DNA of 64,000 nucleotides from Polyangiaceae bacterium (GTDB lineage: Bacteria; Myxococcota_A; Polyangia; Polyangiales; Polyangiaceae): assembly GCA_025936045.1 (NCBI GenBank), contig JAICUB010000014.1, positions 62,001-126,000 on the forward strand, read 5' to 3'. Shown one piece after another: positions 17,760-27,267 of this stretch (positions within the stretch are counted from its first letter, which is position 1; each line of letters starts with the position of its first letter). The notes under the pieces were generated by a model. That model was not told the DNA's origin. It saw only the letters and a list, made by a program, of their open reading frames with translations, and made no database searches. Both the position numbers and the translations under genes were made by a program.

Positions 17760-19172
17760 TCACCTCGTCCGGATGCGGGGCAGGCGGATCTCCTGCATGA
17801 GCAGGGCGTTCACGAGCCAGAACTCGAGCCCGCCCGAGCCCATGAAGTACGGATAGCTGAAGCAAAGGGCGAACCCGCCGACGCTGTATGCGGCCACGAC
17901 CGCAGCCCAGGTACCTTGATGCCGGTCGGAAACGCGGCTCGCGCGGCTGGCGTAGAGGATCGCGCTGAACACGGCCGCGACGTACATGACGAGGAGCGGG
18001 GCGCCGCCGTCGAGGATCCACCCGCCAATTTGGATCTCGGATCCGATTTCTTGCGCCGCGGAGCCGAAATACGCGTTCATCATGCCCCAGTGGCCGAGGC
18101 CGGCGCCGAGCGGGTACGTCGGCAAGAGCTCCGTGAAGGCTTGCTCGAGCATGGCGCCGCGCGTGTTGTAATAGACGGTCCCGGGATCGGCGGCGATGAG
18201 CGACTCGAGCCGATGGCTCATCATTTGGCCGCCGACTCCGACCGCGAAGTAGAGCGCGATGGAAATCAGCCCGACCAGCAACAAGACGGAGGCGGTCGCG
18301 CGCGTCGTGCGGCCGGACCAGGCGAAGAGAGCAGCCATCACGGTGAAACACACGAGCACCGTCACGACGGCCGCGCGCACCTCGCTCAGCGAAATGCACA
18401 TGAGGCCGAGGATGACGCTTCCGACCCCTATGATTCGCGAGTAGCGAAACGGCCGCACGAGCACGACGGCGGTGCCGAGCAGGGACGCATACATGCCGTC
18501 GCCGGCCGCGCCGCCCGGCGTGTCGGTCAAGCCCGTCGGGCGTGGGATCCACTCACCCGAGGCGAGCCGAATGAGCAGCTGCTTGCGCGCCACGAGCGCC
18601 GCGAAATTCGGCTGAAACTGGGCAGGGAAGTAGGCCTGGAGCACCCCGAGGATCGCGCCGATCGTGTGGAACGCCCACAAGAGAAGCAGCACCCGTGCGA
18701 GCGTGCCCTGCGGGATGTTCAAGCGTCCGACCCAGAACAGCGGCGCGATGATCGCAATGCAAAAAGCCCAATGCGCGACGACGGAGAGCGCATTGCCGCC
18801 GAGCGGATTGAACATCTCGAGCGTCAGAATCGCGAGTGCGCCGAGGGCGAGCCAACGCACCGCGCCGGCGCGCCGTTCACGCCGCGGGCCGATCACGAGA
18901 AACAGGAGGCTCGCTCCGCATGCCGCTGAACGGACGAAAACGCGCAGGACCTGCACGTCCGGAATCAACAAGCCGAGGCCGCAGATGAGCTGGATGACGA
19001 CGAACGCGAACACCCAGCCGACCCCGTGGCTGCGCGTGGGGGCCGCCGCGGCGACGCTTTGCCCTGGTCGCGCGAAGGCGGGCTCGGGGCTGAGGACGCT
19101 CTCGACCATAGCGGCCAAAACTGCCATACGCGTTCGGTGCGGCAAGCTTTTCCAGCATTCGGCCGCGGTCAC
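17760..19172 (-). CDS. O-antigen polymerase/ligase-family membrane protein (Wzy-like)
   Basis: The product has 470 residues with a GTG start and 10-12 predicted membrane segments. The region LSEVRAAVVTV corresponds to the SRG-type motif of Wzy/WaaL proteins, and the periplasmic loop with TDTPGGAAGDGMYASLLG and YPLGAGLGHWGM is typical of the family. It would polymerise lipid-linked repeat units on the periplasmic face. It is convergent with the Wzc-type gene (4 bases apart), and its GTG overlaps the stop of the upstream GT4 gene (GTGA). A second protein of this superfamily is encoded at 20593. Confidence 0.78.
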   Translation of the reverse strand: MTAAECWKSLPHRTRMAVLAAMVESVLSPEPAFARPGQSVAAAAPTRSHGVGWVFAFVVIQLICGLGLLIPDVQVLRVFVRSAACGASLLFLVIGPRRERRAGAVRWLALGALAILTLEMFNPLGGNALSVVAHWAFCIAIIAPLFWVGRLNIPQGTLARVLLLLWAFHTIGAILGVLQAYFPAQFQPNFAALVARKQLLIRLASGEWIPRPTGLTDTPGGAAGDGMYASLLGTAVVLVRPFRYSRIIGVGSVILGLMCISLSEVRAAVVTVLVCFTVMAALFAWSGRTTRATASVLLLVGLISIALYFAVGVGGQMMSHRLESLIAADPGTVYYNTRGAMLEQAFTELLPTYPLGAGLGHWGMMNAYFGSAAQEIGSEIQIGGWILDGGAPLLVMYVAAVFSAILYASRASRVSDRHQGTWAAVVAAYSVGGFALCFSYPYFMGSGGLEFWLVNALLMQEIRLPRIRTR

Positions 19173-20578
19173 TCGCGCGAGAGCAGGCGGCCTGCGCGCA
19201 GGCGCGACTTGAGAACGCGAAGGAGAGGCCCCACCCCGCGCTGTCGCGCGTACCGCAGCGTATCCCGAGCGCGCATGAGCTTCCCGACGCCGAGCTCACG
19301 CCAATCCGGACCGGGCCCGAACGTGCGGCCGCAGGCGTCTTCGTAGCGCGCGCCGAACGTCGCGTAGTCGTCGGCCCCGAACGGCTTCGGCGCGCCTTCC
19401 CACGTGGCCGCGAGCGCCGGCGAGAGCGCGATGCCTGCGGCGGCGCTCGCGGCGGCATAGTGCGACTCCCACGCGCGCGTGACGACCCGATCGGCGAACC
19501 AGGTCGCGGCGCGCTCGTGCGCCAGGCGTCCGAGCTCAGCGCGTTCGCTCGGATTTCGGGTGAGGCGCACGGCGGCGGCGACGAAACCCGCGCTCGAGCG
19601 TACGACGAGCCCGGTGCGCTCGTTCTCGACGACTTCGACCTGCGCGTTGTCGAACTCGGGCGTCGAATCGACCACCACCGGCAAGCCGTGAAACATGGCC
19701 TCGGCCATGCTCGAGCCGAACGATTCGCCGATTCCGGACGCGTGCAGCATGAAATCAGACGCGCTGTAGATGGCGGCGAGCCGTTCGAACGAAACTTCCG
19801 GCTCGAGACAGAGCACGCGCCGGCCGAAGCGCGCGCTCAACTGGCGTGCCTTTTCGGGCGGGGCCGCCATGAAGGCGAGGCGCAGCGCCGGGTTTTGCGC
19901 GAAGAGGGCAGGGAGGGCGAGCTCGAGCCGGGTGCTCCATTTGCGGAGATCGGGCCGCGCGACACGGCAAGCGAGGACTTCGTCCGGTGCCACGCCGAGC
20001 GTCCGCCGAGCTGCCTCGCGAGCCGGCGGCGCGACGCCGTAACCGTCCGGGGTCGGCACGGGCAGGTACACGGCGCGGTGGCCCTTGCCGTAGAGCTCCA
20101 GCATCGAGCACCCGGCGGCGCGAGCGCAACGCAGCATGCTCGCGAGCGACATGTGACACGTCAGATCCGGCGTGCGGCGCTGCTCCCAACCCGCGGGGCG
20201 TCCGAACACGTTGGTCTCGATCAAGACGGGGACCTCCGCGCGGAGGGCTTGCGCTTGGACGAGCTTCGAATGCACGCAGTCACGTTCGGAGCGCGTGTAG
20301 TGCAAAATATGCGGAGAAAATTCGTCGAGGAGCGGCCCGAGCCGCCCGAGGTCGCCTGCGAGATCCGTGACCTCGACGCCGTGCTCGGCCAGCCGCGCCC
20401 GCCTCGGGCCGCCGAAGACACCGACCGCGTGCACGTCGAAGCGCGCGCGATCGAGCAGCGCGCTTCGAATCTCGACGGCTTGCTCGGTACCGCCGATGCC
20501 GAACGCCCCGCTGAGCTCGACCACGCGCAGCCGCTCGACCGGTGCCCGACTTGCTACGCGCTCCTTCGCGTTCGACAT
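19169..20578 (-). CDS. Glycosyltransferase family 4 (GT-B)
   Basis: The product has 469 residues from the ATG at 20578 (MSNAKERVAS); a TTG at 20596 overlapping the upstream stop is an alternative. The first lobe starts LRVVELSGAFGIGGTEQAVEI with the GT4 Gly motif. The second lobe has ACRVARPDLRKWSTRLELAL and GIGESFGSSMAEAMFHGLPVVV (E-x7-E). A C-terminal extension of about 100 residues after the GT-B core (from about residue 365) is helical and unusual in length. The gene lies between the two polymerase-family genes in one minus-strand operon with overlapping or near-overlapping ends. Confidence 0.85.
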   Translation of the reverse strand: MSNAKERVASRAPVERLRVVELSGAFGIGGTEQAVEIRSALLDRARFDVHAVGVFGGPRRARLAEHGVEVTDLAGDLGRLGPLLDEFSPHILHYTRSERDCVHSKLVQAQALRAEVPVLIETNVFGRPAGWEQRRTPDLTCHMSLASMLRCARAAGCSMLELYGKGHRAVYLPVPTPDGYGVAPPAREAARRTLGVAPDEVLACRVARPDLRKWSTRLELALPALFAQNPALRLAFMAAPPEKARQLSARFGRRVLCLEPEVSFERLAAIYSASDFMLHASGIGESFGSSMAEAMFHGLPVVVDSTPEFDNAQVEVVENERTGLVVRSSAGFVAAAVRLTRNPSERAELGRLAHERAATWFADRVVTRAWESHYAAASAAAGIALSPALAATWEGAPKPFGADDYATFGARYEDACGRTFGPGPDWRELGVGKLMRARDTLRYARQRGVGPLLRVLKSRLRAGRLLSRE

Positions 20579-20592
20579 CGCTGCGATCGCCC

Positions 20593-23142
20593 TCAATCAC
20601 CGGCTATCGGGTTCGAAAGCGTGCTCTGGAGGGCGGCAATGCGCTCGGCCTGGTGCGGGGCCGGATCCGGCTCGCGAGTGGCTCGTTCGAGCGAGTGTCG
20701 CGCCGCGGTGAACGCCCCCGTGATGGAGGCGGCCTCCGCCGCGAGCAGCCAGCGGTCCGCGGTCGGGCTCGCTTGGGCGGCCGCCGTGAACTCGTGAAGC
20801 GCGAGGCCCGGCGCCGAAAGCTGGAGATACACGCGGCCGGCGCGCTCGTGCACTTCCGCGCAACGGGCCGCGTCACCGCACACGAGCGCGGCGAAGCGAT
20901 CCGAAATTTCGCCGAGCGTGATCGCGTCGCCCGAACCCAGCGCGAGCTCGAACGCGCGCCCGTAGCAGCCTTGAATGTCCGTTTGCTCGGGGCAATTGGC
21001 GGCGAGGAGCTTGGCGGCGCGCGCTACCTCACCTTTGGCCGAGAGGAGGCCGGCGCGAAGTTCCGCGACTTTCGCCGCCGAAACGCCGCTCGTCTGCAGC
21101 CGGTCGAGCATGGCGAGCGCCTGATCCTCGCAGCGTCGCCGCGCGTCCTTCGCGCACGGTTCGAGGCCGCCTTCGCTCGCGCGGAGCAGCGCCGCCGCGA
21201 GGCCGAGCTCTGCCGTCTCGCTCTTGCGCCGGGTCAAGGCTTCCTGCCAGCAGCCGACCACGAGCGCGGGCTCGAGCTTGTCGCACACCTCCTCGAGCAG
21301 CGTGCTTCCCGGCAGCTCGCGCGGGAAGGCGTCTTCGAGCTCAGACAGGGTGCGCACGCGCGAAGCGATTTGAGCATACGCACTCTCGCGCACCAGGACG
21401 TCGTAGAGCGCCGCGAGTCGGCTGTGCAGGAGCGACTGCAGCCGGGCGCCACGCTGAGCGAGCGCGTCCGCGAGCAGGTAGTGCGCGACGCCGTCGAGCG
21501 GTGAGCGTTCGAGTGCTCGTCCGAGCCACGGCAGCGGGTCCCCCCCGGTGCGCATCGCTTCGGCGGCGCCGAGCAGCGAAAAATACGCTTCGCCCGGGTG
21601 CCGGCGCATGAGCCGCCCGAGGTCCGAATAAAAGCCGCCCGCGGCCGCGCGCCCCGAGCCTATGGCCGCATAGCGTACGGCTGCGCGCTGCCGATCCACC
21701 TGCACGGGCCGCGCTCCGGCGACGCTGACGATCACGGCCCAAACGATGACCGCGACCGCGCCGGGCACGGCGGGCCAGAGCGCTCGTTTCGGCCGCTCGG
21801 CGATGGCGTCGTCGGCGCCCGCGAACGCCACCACCGCTGCGGCGCCCACCGCGAACAGCTCGAGCCCCAAGTCGACGAAGTTTTGTACGAAGAGCGCGAT
21901 GAGGCCGACGAGCAACCCGGCAGGGAGCGCGTCTCGTCGCGCGCGCTTCAGCGGGCGCGCGGCGAGCACGACGATGGTAGCGAGCGCCCCGAGGCCCACT
22001 GGCACGCCCCAATCCGTCACCCACTGGAGCGCGAAGTTCTCCGCCTGGGCGTACACCACCGTCAGGTTGTGCTCGAGGGGCTGCCGATAGGGCTGAAAAG
22101 CCGTCTCGAACGCGCCGCGGCCGCTGCCGAACCACGCGAAGTCCCGCACGAGCGGCAGCGCCCAGACCCAGACGCGGGTCTTCGCGCCGAGCTCGCTGTT
22201 GCCGATGATGTTCCAGGTGCGCGCACCGGCGCCCGCCACTGCGAGCGCGAACACCACGAGCGCCGACCCGCCGAGCGTGAGCACGAGGCCGGGGCGCGCT
22301 CCCGGCCGCTGAGCAATGAGCAACACGGCGAGTAGCACGAGCCCGAGCGCAATCGACACGGTCGCTCCACGCGAGTCGGCGAGCAGCACGCCGACTCCGA
22401 GCACCGGCAGCCCGAGCGTGAGGAAACGCGCGAGCCGCTGGCCTCGCCCCGAGAACCAGACGCCGGCACCAGCGAAGAGGCCGAGATTCAGGTAGCCGGC
22501 GAGATTGTTGCCGTTGATGAGGGGGCCGCGAATCCAGCGCCAATTCTCGGTCGGCTCATAGAGGCCGTAGATTTTCTTGATGTCGAGGATGCCGTGAAGG
22601 AGCGTGATGGCGCACACGAGCAGCGCCGAACCCGCGAGGAGTAGCGCGAGGCCGGACGCGCGGTGTCGCGAGCGCCAGCCGGTCGCCGCGACGAGCACGC
22701 AGACGTACGCCGACCATTTCAAGGCCTCGAGCGCCGTCGCAGCGGGATCGACCGAGAGCGTCGCCCAGCGCACGCCGGCGTGCAGCGGAGAGAGCGCGTC
22801 TCGCCATACGGCGGCGGAGGCGGGCGACAGCCGTGCGACGAGCGCGAGCGGCAGGGGCACGACCTGCAGCATCGTGTAACCGGCGAGCGCGGCGAGCAGC
22901 CAACCCGCGCGCGGGAACTGCGCCGGGGCGAGCAGGAGCGCCGAAGCCGCGCTCGCGAGCGAGCAGGCGACGAGCACCGGCATGTGCTGCGCTCCGAAGA
23001 GGAGCACGGAGCCGATGATGCTGAGCGAGAGGAGCGCGACGCCGACCGTGTCGCGCACGTCTTCGGGACGGGGCGTCTTTTGCCTCCGCCGGCGGCGTGT
23101 TCGCTTGCGGCCGGGGGCCACGGCATCGTCTGAAACCGTCAT
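20593..23142 (-). CDS. O-antigen ligase/polymerase (WaaL/Wzy_C) with helical-repeat C-terminus
   Basis: The product has 849 residues from the ATG at 23142 (MTVSDDAVAPGRKR), preceded by a purine-rich GAGAGGAG; longer in-frame sequence would run into the ABC transporter gene. After an Arg/Lys-rich cytoplasmic start come about 11 membrane segments with PLINGNNLAGYL and LADSRGATVS (the SRGA motif) and a long periplasmic loop, as in Wzy_C proteins. From about residue 490 to the end it is soluble and helical with TPR-like repeats and paired cysteines. Such fusions occur in exopolysaccharide polymerases. With the protein at 17760, the locus has two enzymes of this superfamily. Confidence 0.82.
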   Translation of the reverse strand: MTVSDDAVAPGRKRTRRRRRQKTPRPEDVRDTVGVALLSLSIIGSVLLFGAQHMPVLVACSLASAASALLLAPAQFPRAGWLLAALAGYTMLQVVPLPLALVARLSPASAAVWRDALSPLHAGVRWATLSVDPAATALEALKWSAYVCVLVAATGWRSRHRASGLALLLAGSALLVCAITLLHGILDIKKIYGLYEPTENWRWIRGPLINGNNLAGYLNLGLFAGAGVWFSGRGQRLARFLTLGLPVLGVGVLLADSRGATVSIALGLVLLAVLLIAQRPGARPGLVLTLGGSALVVFALAVAGAGARTWNIIGNSELGAKTRVWVWALPLVRDFAWFGSGRGAFETAFQPYRQPLEHNLTVVYAQAENFALQWVTDWGVPVGLGALATIVVLAARPLKRARRDALPAGLLVGLIALFVQNFVDLGLELFAVGAAAVVAFAGADDAIAERPKRALWPAVPGAVAVIVWAVIVSVAGARPVQVDRQRAAVRYAAIGSGRAAAGGFYSDLGRLMRRHPGEAYFSLLGAAEAMRTGGDPLPWLGRALERSPLDGVAHYLLADALAQRGARLQSLLHSRLAALYDVLVRESAYAQIASRVRTLSELEDAFPRELPGSTLLEEVCDKLEPALVVGCWQEALTRRKSETAELGLAAALLRASEGGLEPCAKDARRRCEDQALAMLDRLQTSGVSAAKVAELRAGLLSAKGEVARAAKLLAANCPEQTDIQGCYGRAFELALGSGDAITLGEISDRFAALVCGDAARCAEVHERAGRVYLQLSAPGLALHEFTAAAQASPTADRWLLAAEAASITGAFTAARHSLERATREPDPAPHQAERIAALQSTLSNPIAGD

Positions 23143-23194
23143 CTCCTCTCGGCCTGCGCCGTCCGGCGAGTCTCCGCGAAGGCCGAGGACGCCG

Positions 23195-24952
23195 TCAAGG
23201 CTCCACGGCGACGAGTGTCCTCGCGCCGAGGTCGAGCCGGTGCGTCGCGCGCCGAGCGGCTGCCGCGCGATGCGTGATGATGAGCGTCGTCCGGCCGACA
23301 CTCGCACGGTCGATCGCCTTGACGACCTCCTCCTCCGTCTCGCTGTCCAGGGCGGACGTGGGCTCGTCCAGCACTAAAACCTCGGGATTTTGGACGATGG
23401 CGCGCGCAATCGCGAGGCGCTGGCGCTGGCCGCCCGAGAGCGTCGAGCCGCGCTCGGCGAGTACGGTGTCGAGGCCGTGGGGCAAACGCGCGACGAGCTC
23501 GCCGAGCTGAACGATGCGCAGCACCTCCTCCACGTCCGCGCGGCTGATGCCGGCTCGCCCCGCGACGACGTTGTCCTCGATGCTCGCGTTGAACAAGAAC
23601 GAATCCTGATCGACGAACCCGACCGCGCGATGAAAATCCTTGGGGGAAAACTCCCAGTGATCGATGCCGTCGAAACGAACGGCTCCGGCGGTCGGTTCGC
23701 GCAGGCGCATGAGCACGCTCGCGAGCGTCGATTTGCCGGACCCCGACGGACCGAGCACCGCGAGCGTGCTCCCCTTGGGCACGAAAAAAGACAGCTCGCG
23801 GAAGGGGGCATGGCCATCCGGGTATTCGAGGGTCACGCTGTCGAAGCGAATGCCGTCGGCGAGCTTCGGAACGCTGCGCGTGCCGAAGGGCCGCTCGGGG
23901 TACGCCGGCAGGTCGAGCCACTCGAGGACGTGCTCCAAGCTGCCGACCGAAGAGACCAAGAGCCCGAGCGTCACGTAACAGAAATTCAGCGCGGGCAGGA
24001 AGCGCACGAGCCCGAAGCCGAAGGCGAGAAAATGCGCGATATCGAGCGTCCCGGTGCCGAGCCAGAAGACGCGCGCGATGACGGTGAGGCAGATGGCGCC
24101 GAAGAGGCCGAGCGTTTCGAGCGCACCTTGCTGCATCGAGAGCGACAGGTTCGCGCCGTAGTCCGCGAGCGCGTGGTTTCGGTTCGGCTCGTCGAACGCC
24201 GCCATGTACTTTTCGGTGCTCGCCGTCGTGCGGATCACGCGCGCTCCGCCGACGACCTCGGTCACCATGCGGCCGAGCTCGGTGCTGGCTTTCGAAAGCG
24301 CGCGCCCGTGCCCGAGCACGCGGCGGCCGAGCCGATGCGCCGTCGTCGCGATGACCGCGCCGAGCACGAGCGTGAGCAGCAAGAAGCGCCAGGAAAGCAG
24401 GAACAGCGCGACGACGTAGCTCAGCGCGACCACGCCGCGCAGCACGAGGACCGCGGCGGCTTCGAACACGCGATTGACCCGGTACGCTTCGGCCACGAAC
24501 ACGTCCGTGATGGCGCCGCTCGTGTTCCGCTCGAGCGTCACGGGCGGTGCGCCGAGCACACGCGCGAGGAGCTCGCGCCGGAGCGAAATCACCAGATCGG
24601 CGCGAAGCTTGCCCGACAGCGCGGTGCCGATCACCGCGAGCGCGTTCTTCAGAGCCACGATCCCGACAATCGCGCAGCCGAGCACCACCACGCGCTCGTT
24701 CGCGCTCATGGTGCCGAGCCAGCGATCGACCGACGGAAGGAGCGACGGACCCTTGGGCGCGCCGTTTGCCAGCGCGTCGAGCAGAGGCACCAAGAGCGCG
24801 AGCGGCGCGCCCTCGAGCGAGCCGGCCGCGAACAAGACCGCGACGCTCCCGAAGAAGCGGCCGGAAGGTGGTTTCAGTCGCTTGAGCAGCCGACTGAGCG
24901 CGCTGAGGGTGGCCCCGAGGCTGCCCGACATTTCGGGACGGACCTTTAGCAT
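23195..24952 (-). CDS. ABC exporter/flippase, fused permease-ATPase (PglK/MsbA-like)
   Basis: The product has 585 residues. Six membrane helices occupy residues about 30-320. The ATPase domain has Walker A GPSGSGKST, Q-loop VGFVDQDSF, signature LSGGQRQRLAIARA, Walker B VLVLDEPTSALD and the switch His in LIITHR, so it should be active as a homodimer. Among glycosyltransferase genes, such half-transporters flip lipid-linked oligosaccharides (PglK type) or lipid A (MsbA). No Wzx gene is seen, so this is the best flippase candidate of the locus. It is divergent from the GT4 at 25010 with 57 bases between starts. Confidence 0.88.
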   Translation of the reverse strand: MLKVRPEMSGSLGATLSALSRLLKRLKPPSGRFFGSVAVLFAAGSLEGAPLALLVPLLDALANGAPKGPSLLPSVDRWLGTMSANERVVVLGCAIVGIVALKNALAVIGTALSGKLRADLVISLRRELLARVLGAPPVTLERNTSGAITDVFVAEAYRVNRVFEAAAVLVLRGVVALSYVVALFLLSWRFLLLTLVLGAVIATTAHRLGRRVLGHGRALSKASTELGRMVTEVVGGARVIRTTASTEKYMAAFDEPNRNHALADYGANLSLSMQQGALETLGLFGAICLTVIARVFWLGTGTLDIAHFLAFGFGLVRFLPALNFCYVTLGLLVSSVGSLEHVLEWLDLPAYPERPFGTRSVPKLADGIRFDSVTLEYPDGHAPFRELSFFVPKGSTLAVLGPSGSGKSTLASVLMRLREPTAGAVRFDGIDHWEFSPKDFHRAVGFVDQDSFLFNASIEDNVVAGRAGISRADVEEVLRIVQLGELVARLPHGLDTVLAERGSTLSGGQRQRLAIARAIVQNPEVLVLDEPTSALDSETEEEVVKAIDRASVGRTTLIITHRAAAARRATHRLDLGARTLVAVEP

Positions 24953-25009
24953 GTTCGGGCGAGCACGCGCTTGCAGGAGCCCGGGGGATCAACCTATGGT
25001 CCGGGCCCG

Positions 25010-26167
25010 GTGGCTGCTCGCCGAAGACTTCTCACGGTCGGGCACTCCTACGTCATCGGCGTCAATCGCCGTCTCGCGCACGAAATCGCGGTCGTGGGCG
25101 GGGCGAAGGTCGAGGTCGTCTGCGTCGCGCCCCAGCGCTACCGCGCCGATCTCGGCTGGGCGCGTTTCGCGCCGCTCGCGGACGAAGCTTGTCGCGCCGT
25201 CGGCGTGCGGGCGTACGGCACGCAGAGTCCGCACCTTTTCGGCTACGGCCTCGAGCTCCGCACGCTGCTCCGCGCCGGATGGGACTCGGTTTTCGCGTGG
25301 GAAGAGCCGTACGTCCTCGCAGGCGCGCAAATCGCGGCGTGGACGCCCCCGAGCGCCGCGTTTTCCTTCCTCACGTTCCAGAACCTCCGCAAGCGTTACC
25401 CTCCTCCGTTTTCGTGGTTCGAGCGCTACACGCTCGAGCGCGCGGACGGTTGGTTCTACTCGGGCCACTCCGTGTTCGACGTGCAGCGCGCAGCGCCGGG
25501 TTACCGCGAGCGGCCCTCGTGCCTCGGGCCGCTCGGCGTCGACCTGCAGCTCTTCAGGCCCGACGCGGACGCGCGGCGACGTGTGCGCGTGGGCCTCGGC
25601 TGGAAGGACGACGGACCGCCCGTCATCGGCTTCGTCGGACGCTTCGTGCCGGAGAAAGGCCTGCACTTCTTGATGCGGGTTCTCGACGCGCTGAAGCAGC
25701 CGTGGCGGGCGCTCTTCCTCGGCGGCGGCGTGCTCGAGGGGGAGCTCCGGCGCTGGGCGCGCCGCCAGGACGAGCGAGTGCGTATCGTCAGCGCTGCGCA
25801 CGATCAGGTGCCCGCGTACGTCAATTCATTCGACCTCTTGTGTGCTCCGAGTGAAACCGCGCGGCATTGGCGCGAGCAGTTCGGGCGCATGTTGATCGAG
25901 GCGTTCGCTTGCGGGGTGCCGGTCATCGGGAGCGACAGCGGCGAAATTCCGCACGTCATCGCGGATGCGGGCATCGTCGCGCGTGAAGCAGACGAGGCGG
26001 CCTGGATCCAGGCGCTCGAGCGGCTACTCGGGGACGCGAGTGCGCGAGCCGAGCTTGGGGCACGCGGCCTCGGACGCGCGACGAAAGTCTACGCATGGCC
26101 CGTCGTCGCTCGGGGTTATTTGGATTTTTTCGAGCGGCTTGCGACGGCGCGGCACCGAAATGGCTAG
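25010..26167 (+). CDS. Glycosyltransferase family 4 (GT-B)
   Basis: The product has 385 residues from the GTG at 25010 (VAARRRLLTVGHSYVIG). The N-lobe starts HSYVIGVNRRLAHEIAVVGG. The C-lobe carries IGFVGRFVPEKGLHFLMRVLD and QFGRMLIEAFACGVPVIGSDSGEIP, with E-x7-E variant spacing typical of GT4. A 39-base separation precedes the epimerase gene on the same strand. Donor and acceptor are unknown. Confidence 0.85.
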   Translation: MAARRRLLTVGHSYVIGVNRRLAHEIAVVGGAKVEVVCVAPQRYRADLGWARFAPLADEACRAVGVRAYGTQSPHLFGYGLELRTLLRAGWDSVFAWEEPYVLAGAQIAAWTPPSAAFSFLTFQNLRKRYPPPFSWFERYTLERADGWFYSGHSVFDVQRAAPGYRERPSCLGPLGVDLQLFRPDADARRRVRVGLGWKDDGPPVIGFVGRFVPEKGLHFLMRVLDALKQPWRALFLGGGVLEGELRRWARRQDERVRIVSAAHDQVPAYVNSFDLLCAPSETARHWREQFGRMLIEAFACGVPVIGSDSGEIPHVIADAGIVAREADEAAWIQALERLLGDASARAELGARGLGRATKVYAWPVVARGYLDFFERLATARHRNG

Positions 26168-26206
26168 TGGACGCCTCGGCGCCTCGAGGCTACTAACGAA
26201 CGACGC

Positions 26207-27229
26207 ATGAAGATCATTCTGACCGGGGGCGCCGGCTTCATCGGTTGCAATGCGGCGGCCCGCTGGCTCGAGCGGGGTGAGAGCGTGGTCGTCATCGACG
26301 ACTTGTCCCGCCGAGGCAGCGACAAGAACCTCGAGTGGCTGAAGCGGCAGGGGAAATTCACCTTTTACCGCCAGGACATTCGTCAGAGCGCGGCGCTCGT
26401 CGAGATCTTTCGAGAGCATCGGGACGCGGGCGCGGTCGTTCACCTCGCGGCTCAAGTCGCCGTCACCACCTCCGTGACCGACCCCCGCAACGACTTCGAG
26501 ATCAACGCGCTCGGCACGTTCAACGTGCTCGAAGCGGTGCGAGCTCACTGTCCCGCCGCCGCGTTCGTCTTCGCTTCCACCAACAAGGTGTACGGCTCGC
26601 TCCCGCACGCGAAGGTCGCGGAAGTCGGCGGTCGCTACGAGCTCGTCGATCGGCCGCAAGGGATCTCGGAGGACGAGCCGCTCGACTTTCACTCGCCGTA
26701 CGGCTGCTCGAAGGGCGCCGCGGACCAATACGTGCTCGATTACGGCCGTATTTACGGCTTGCGTACGGTTGCCTTGCGCCAATCCTGCATTTACGGCCTC
26801 CGGCAGATGGGCGTCGAGGATCAGGGCTGGGTTGCGTGGTTCAGTATCGCCGCGCTCCTGAAGCGCCCCATCACCATCTACGGCGACGGCAAACAAGTGC
26901 GCGACGTGCTTTTCGTCGACGACCTTTGCGATCTCTACGACGCGTGCATCGCGCAGATCGACAAGGCGCAAGGCCGGGCCTACAACGTCGGCGGTGGGCC
27001 GGACAATCGCATGAGCTTGCTCGAGCTCGTTCGGGATCTCGAGCGCCGGATCGGCGGCGAGCTTCGTCCCGCGAAAGCGGCGACGCGCCCCGGCGATCAA
27101 CCGGTGTTCGTCGCCGACGTACGCAAGGCCGCGCGCGAGCTCGGCTGGGCCCCGAAGACGTCCGTCGACCGCGGGCTTGCCCTCCTTTTCGATTGGATCG
27201 CTTCGAATCGGGAGCTGTTCGTTGGATAG
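26207..27229 (+). CDS. NAD-dependent nucleotide-sugar epimerase (CDP-paratose 2-epimerase-like)
   Basis: The product has 340 residues and is an extended short-chain dehydrogenase. It has GGAGFIG (7-13) for NAD, Ser/Thr near ASTNKVYG, and the catalytic Tyr165 and Lys169 in SPYGCSKGAAD. The segments STNKVYG, YELVDRPQGISED, RQSCIYGLRQMGVEDQGWVAWF and GDGKQVRDVLFVDDL are those of the RfbE (CDP-tyvelose/CDP-paratose epimerase) subfamily, which acts on CDP-3,6-dideoxyhexoses. The CDP-sugar pathway genes themselves (rfbF, rfbG, rfbH) are not in the window, so another nucleotide sugar is possible. Same strand as the flanking GT4 genes. Confidence 0.82.
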   Translation: MKIILTGGAGFIGCNAAARWLERGESVVVIDDLSRRGSDKNLEWLKRQGKFTFYRQDIRQSAALVEIFREHRDAGAVVHLAAQVAVTTSVTDPRNDFEINALGTFNVLEAVRAHCPAAAFVFASTNKVYGSLPHAKVAEVGGRYELVDRPQGISEDEPLDFHSPYGCSKGAADQYVLDYGRIYGLRTVALRQSCIYGLRQMGVEDQGWVAWFSIAALLKRPITIYGDGKQVRDVLFVDDLCDLYDACIAQIDKAQGRAYNVGGGPDNRMSLLELVRDLERRIGGELRPAKAATRPGDQPVFVADVRKAARELGWAPKTSVDRGLALLFDWIASNRELFVG

Positions 27230-27267
27230 TGGCGGGCCTTAGCGCGAGCTTCTCGCCGGCCGGCCCC

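Noticed and set aside
26335..27267. Long upstream extension of the GT4 gene at 27268
   Set aside because: It reads out of frame through the RfbE-like epimerase and is Arg/Ser-rich without any domain; the GT4 start motif begins at the ATG at 27268.
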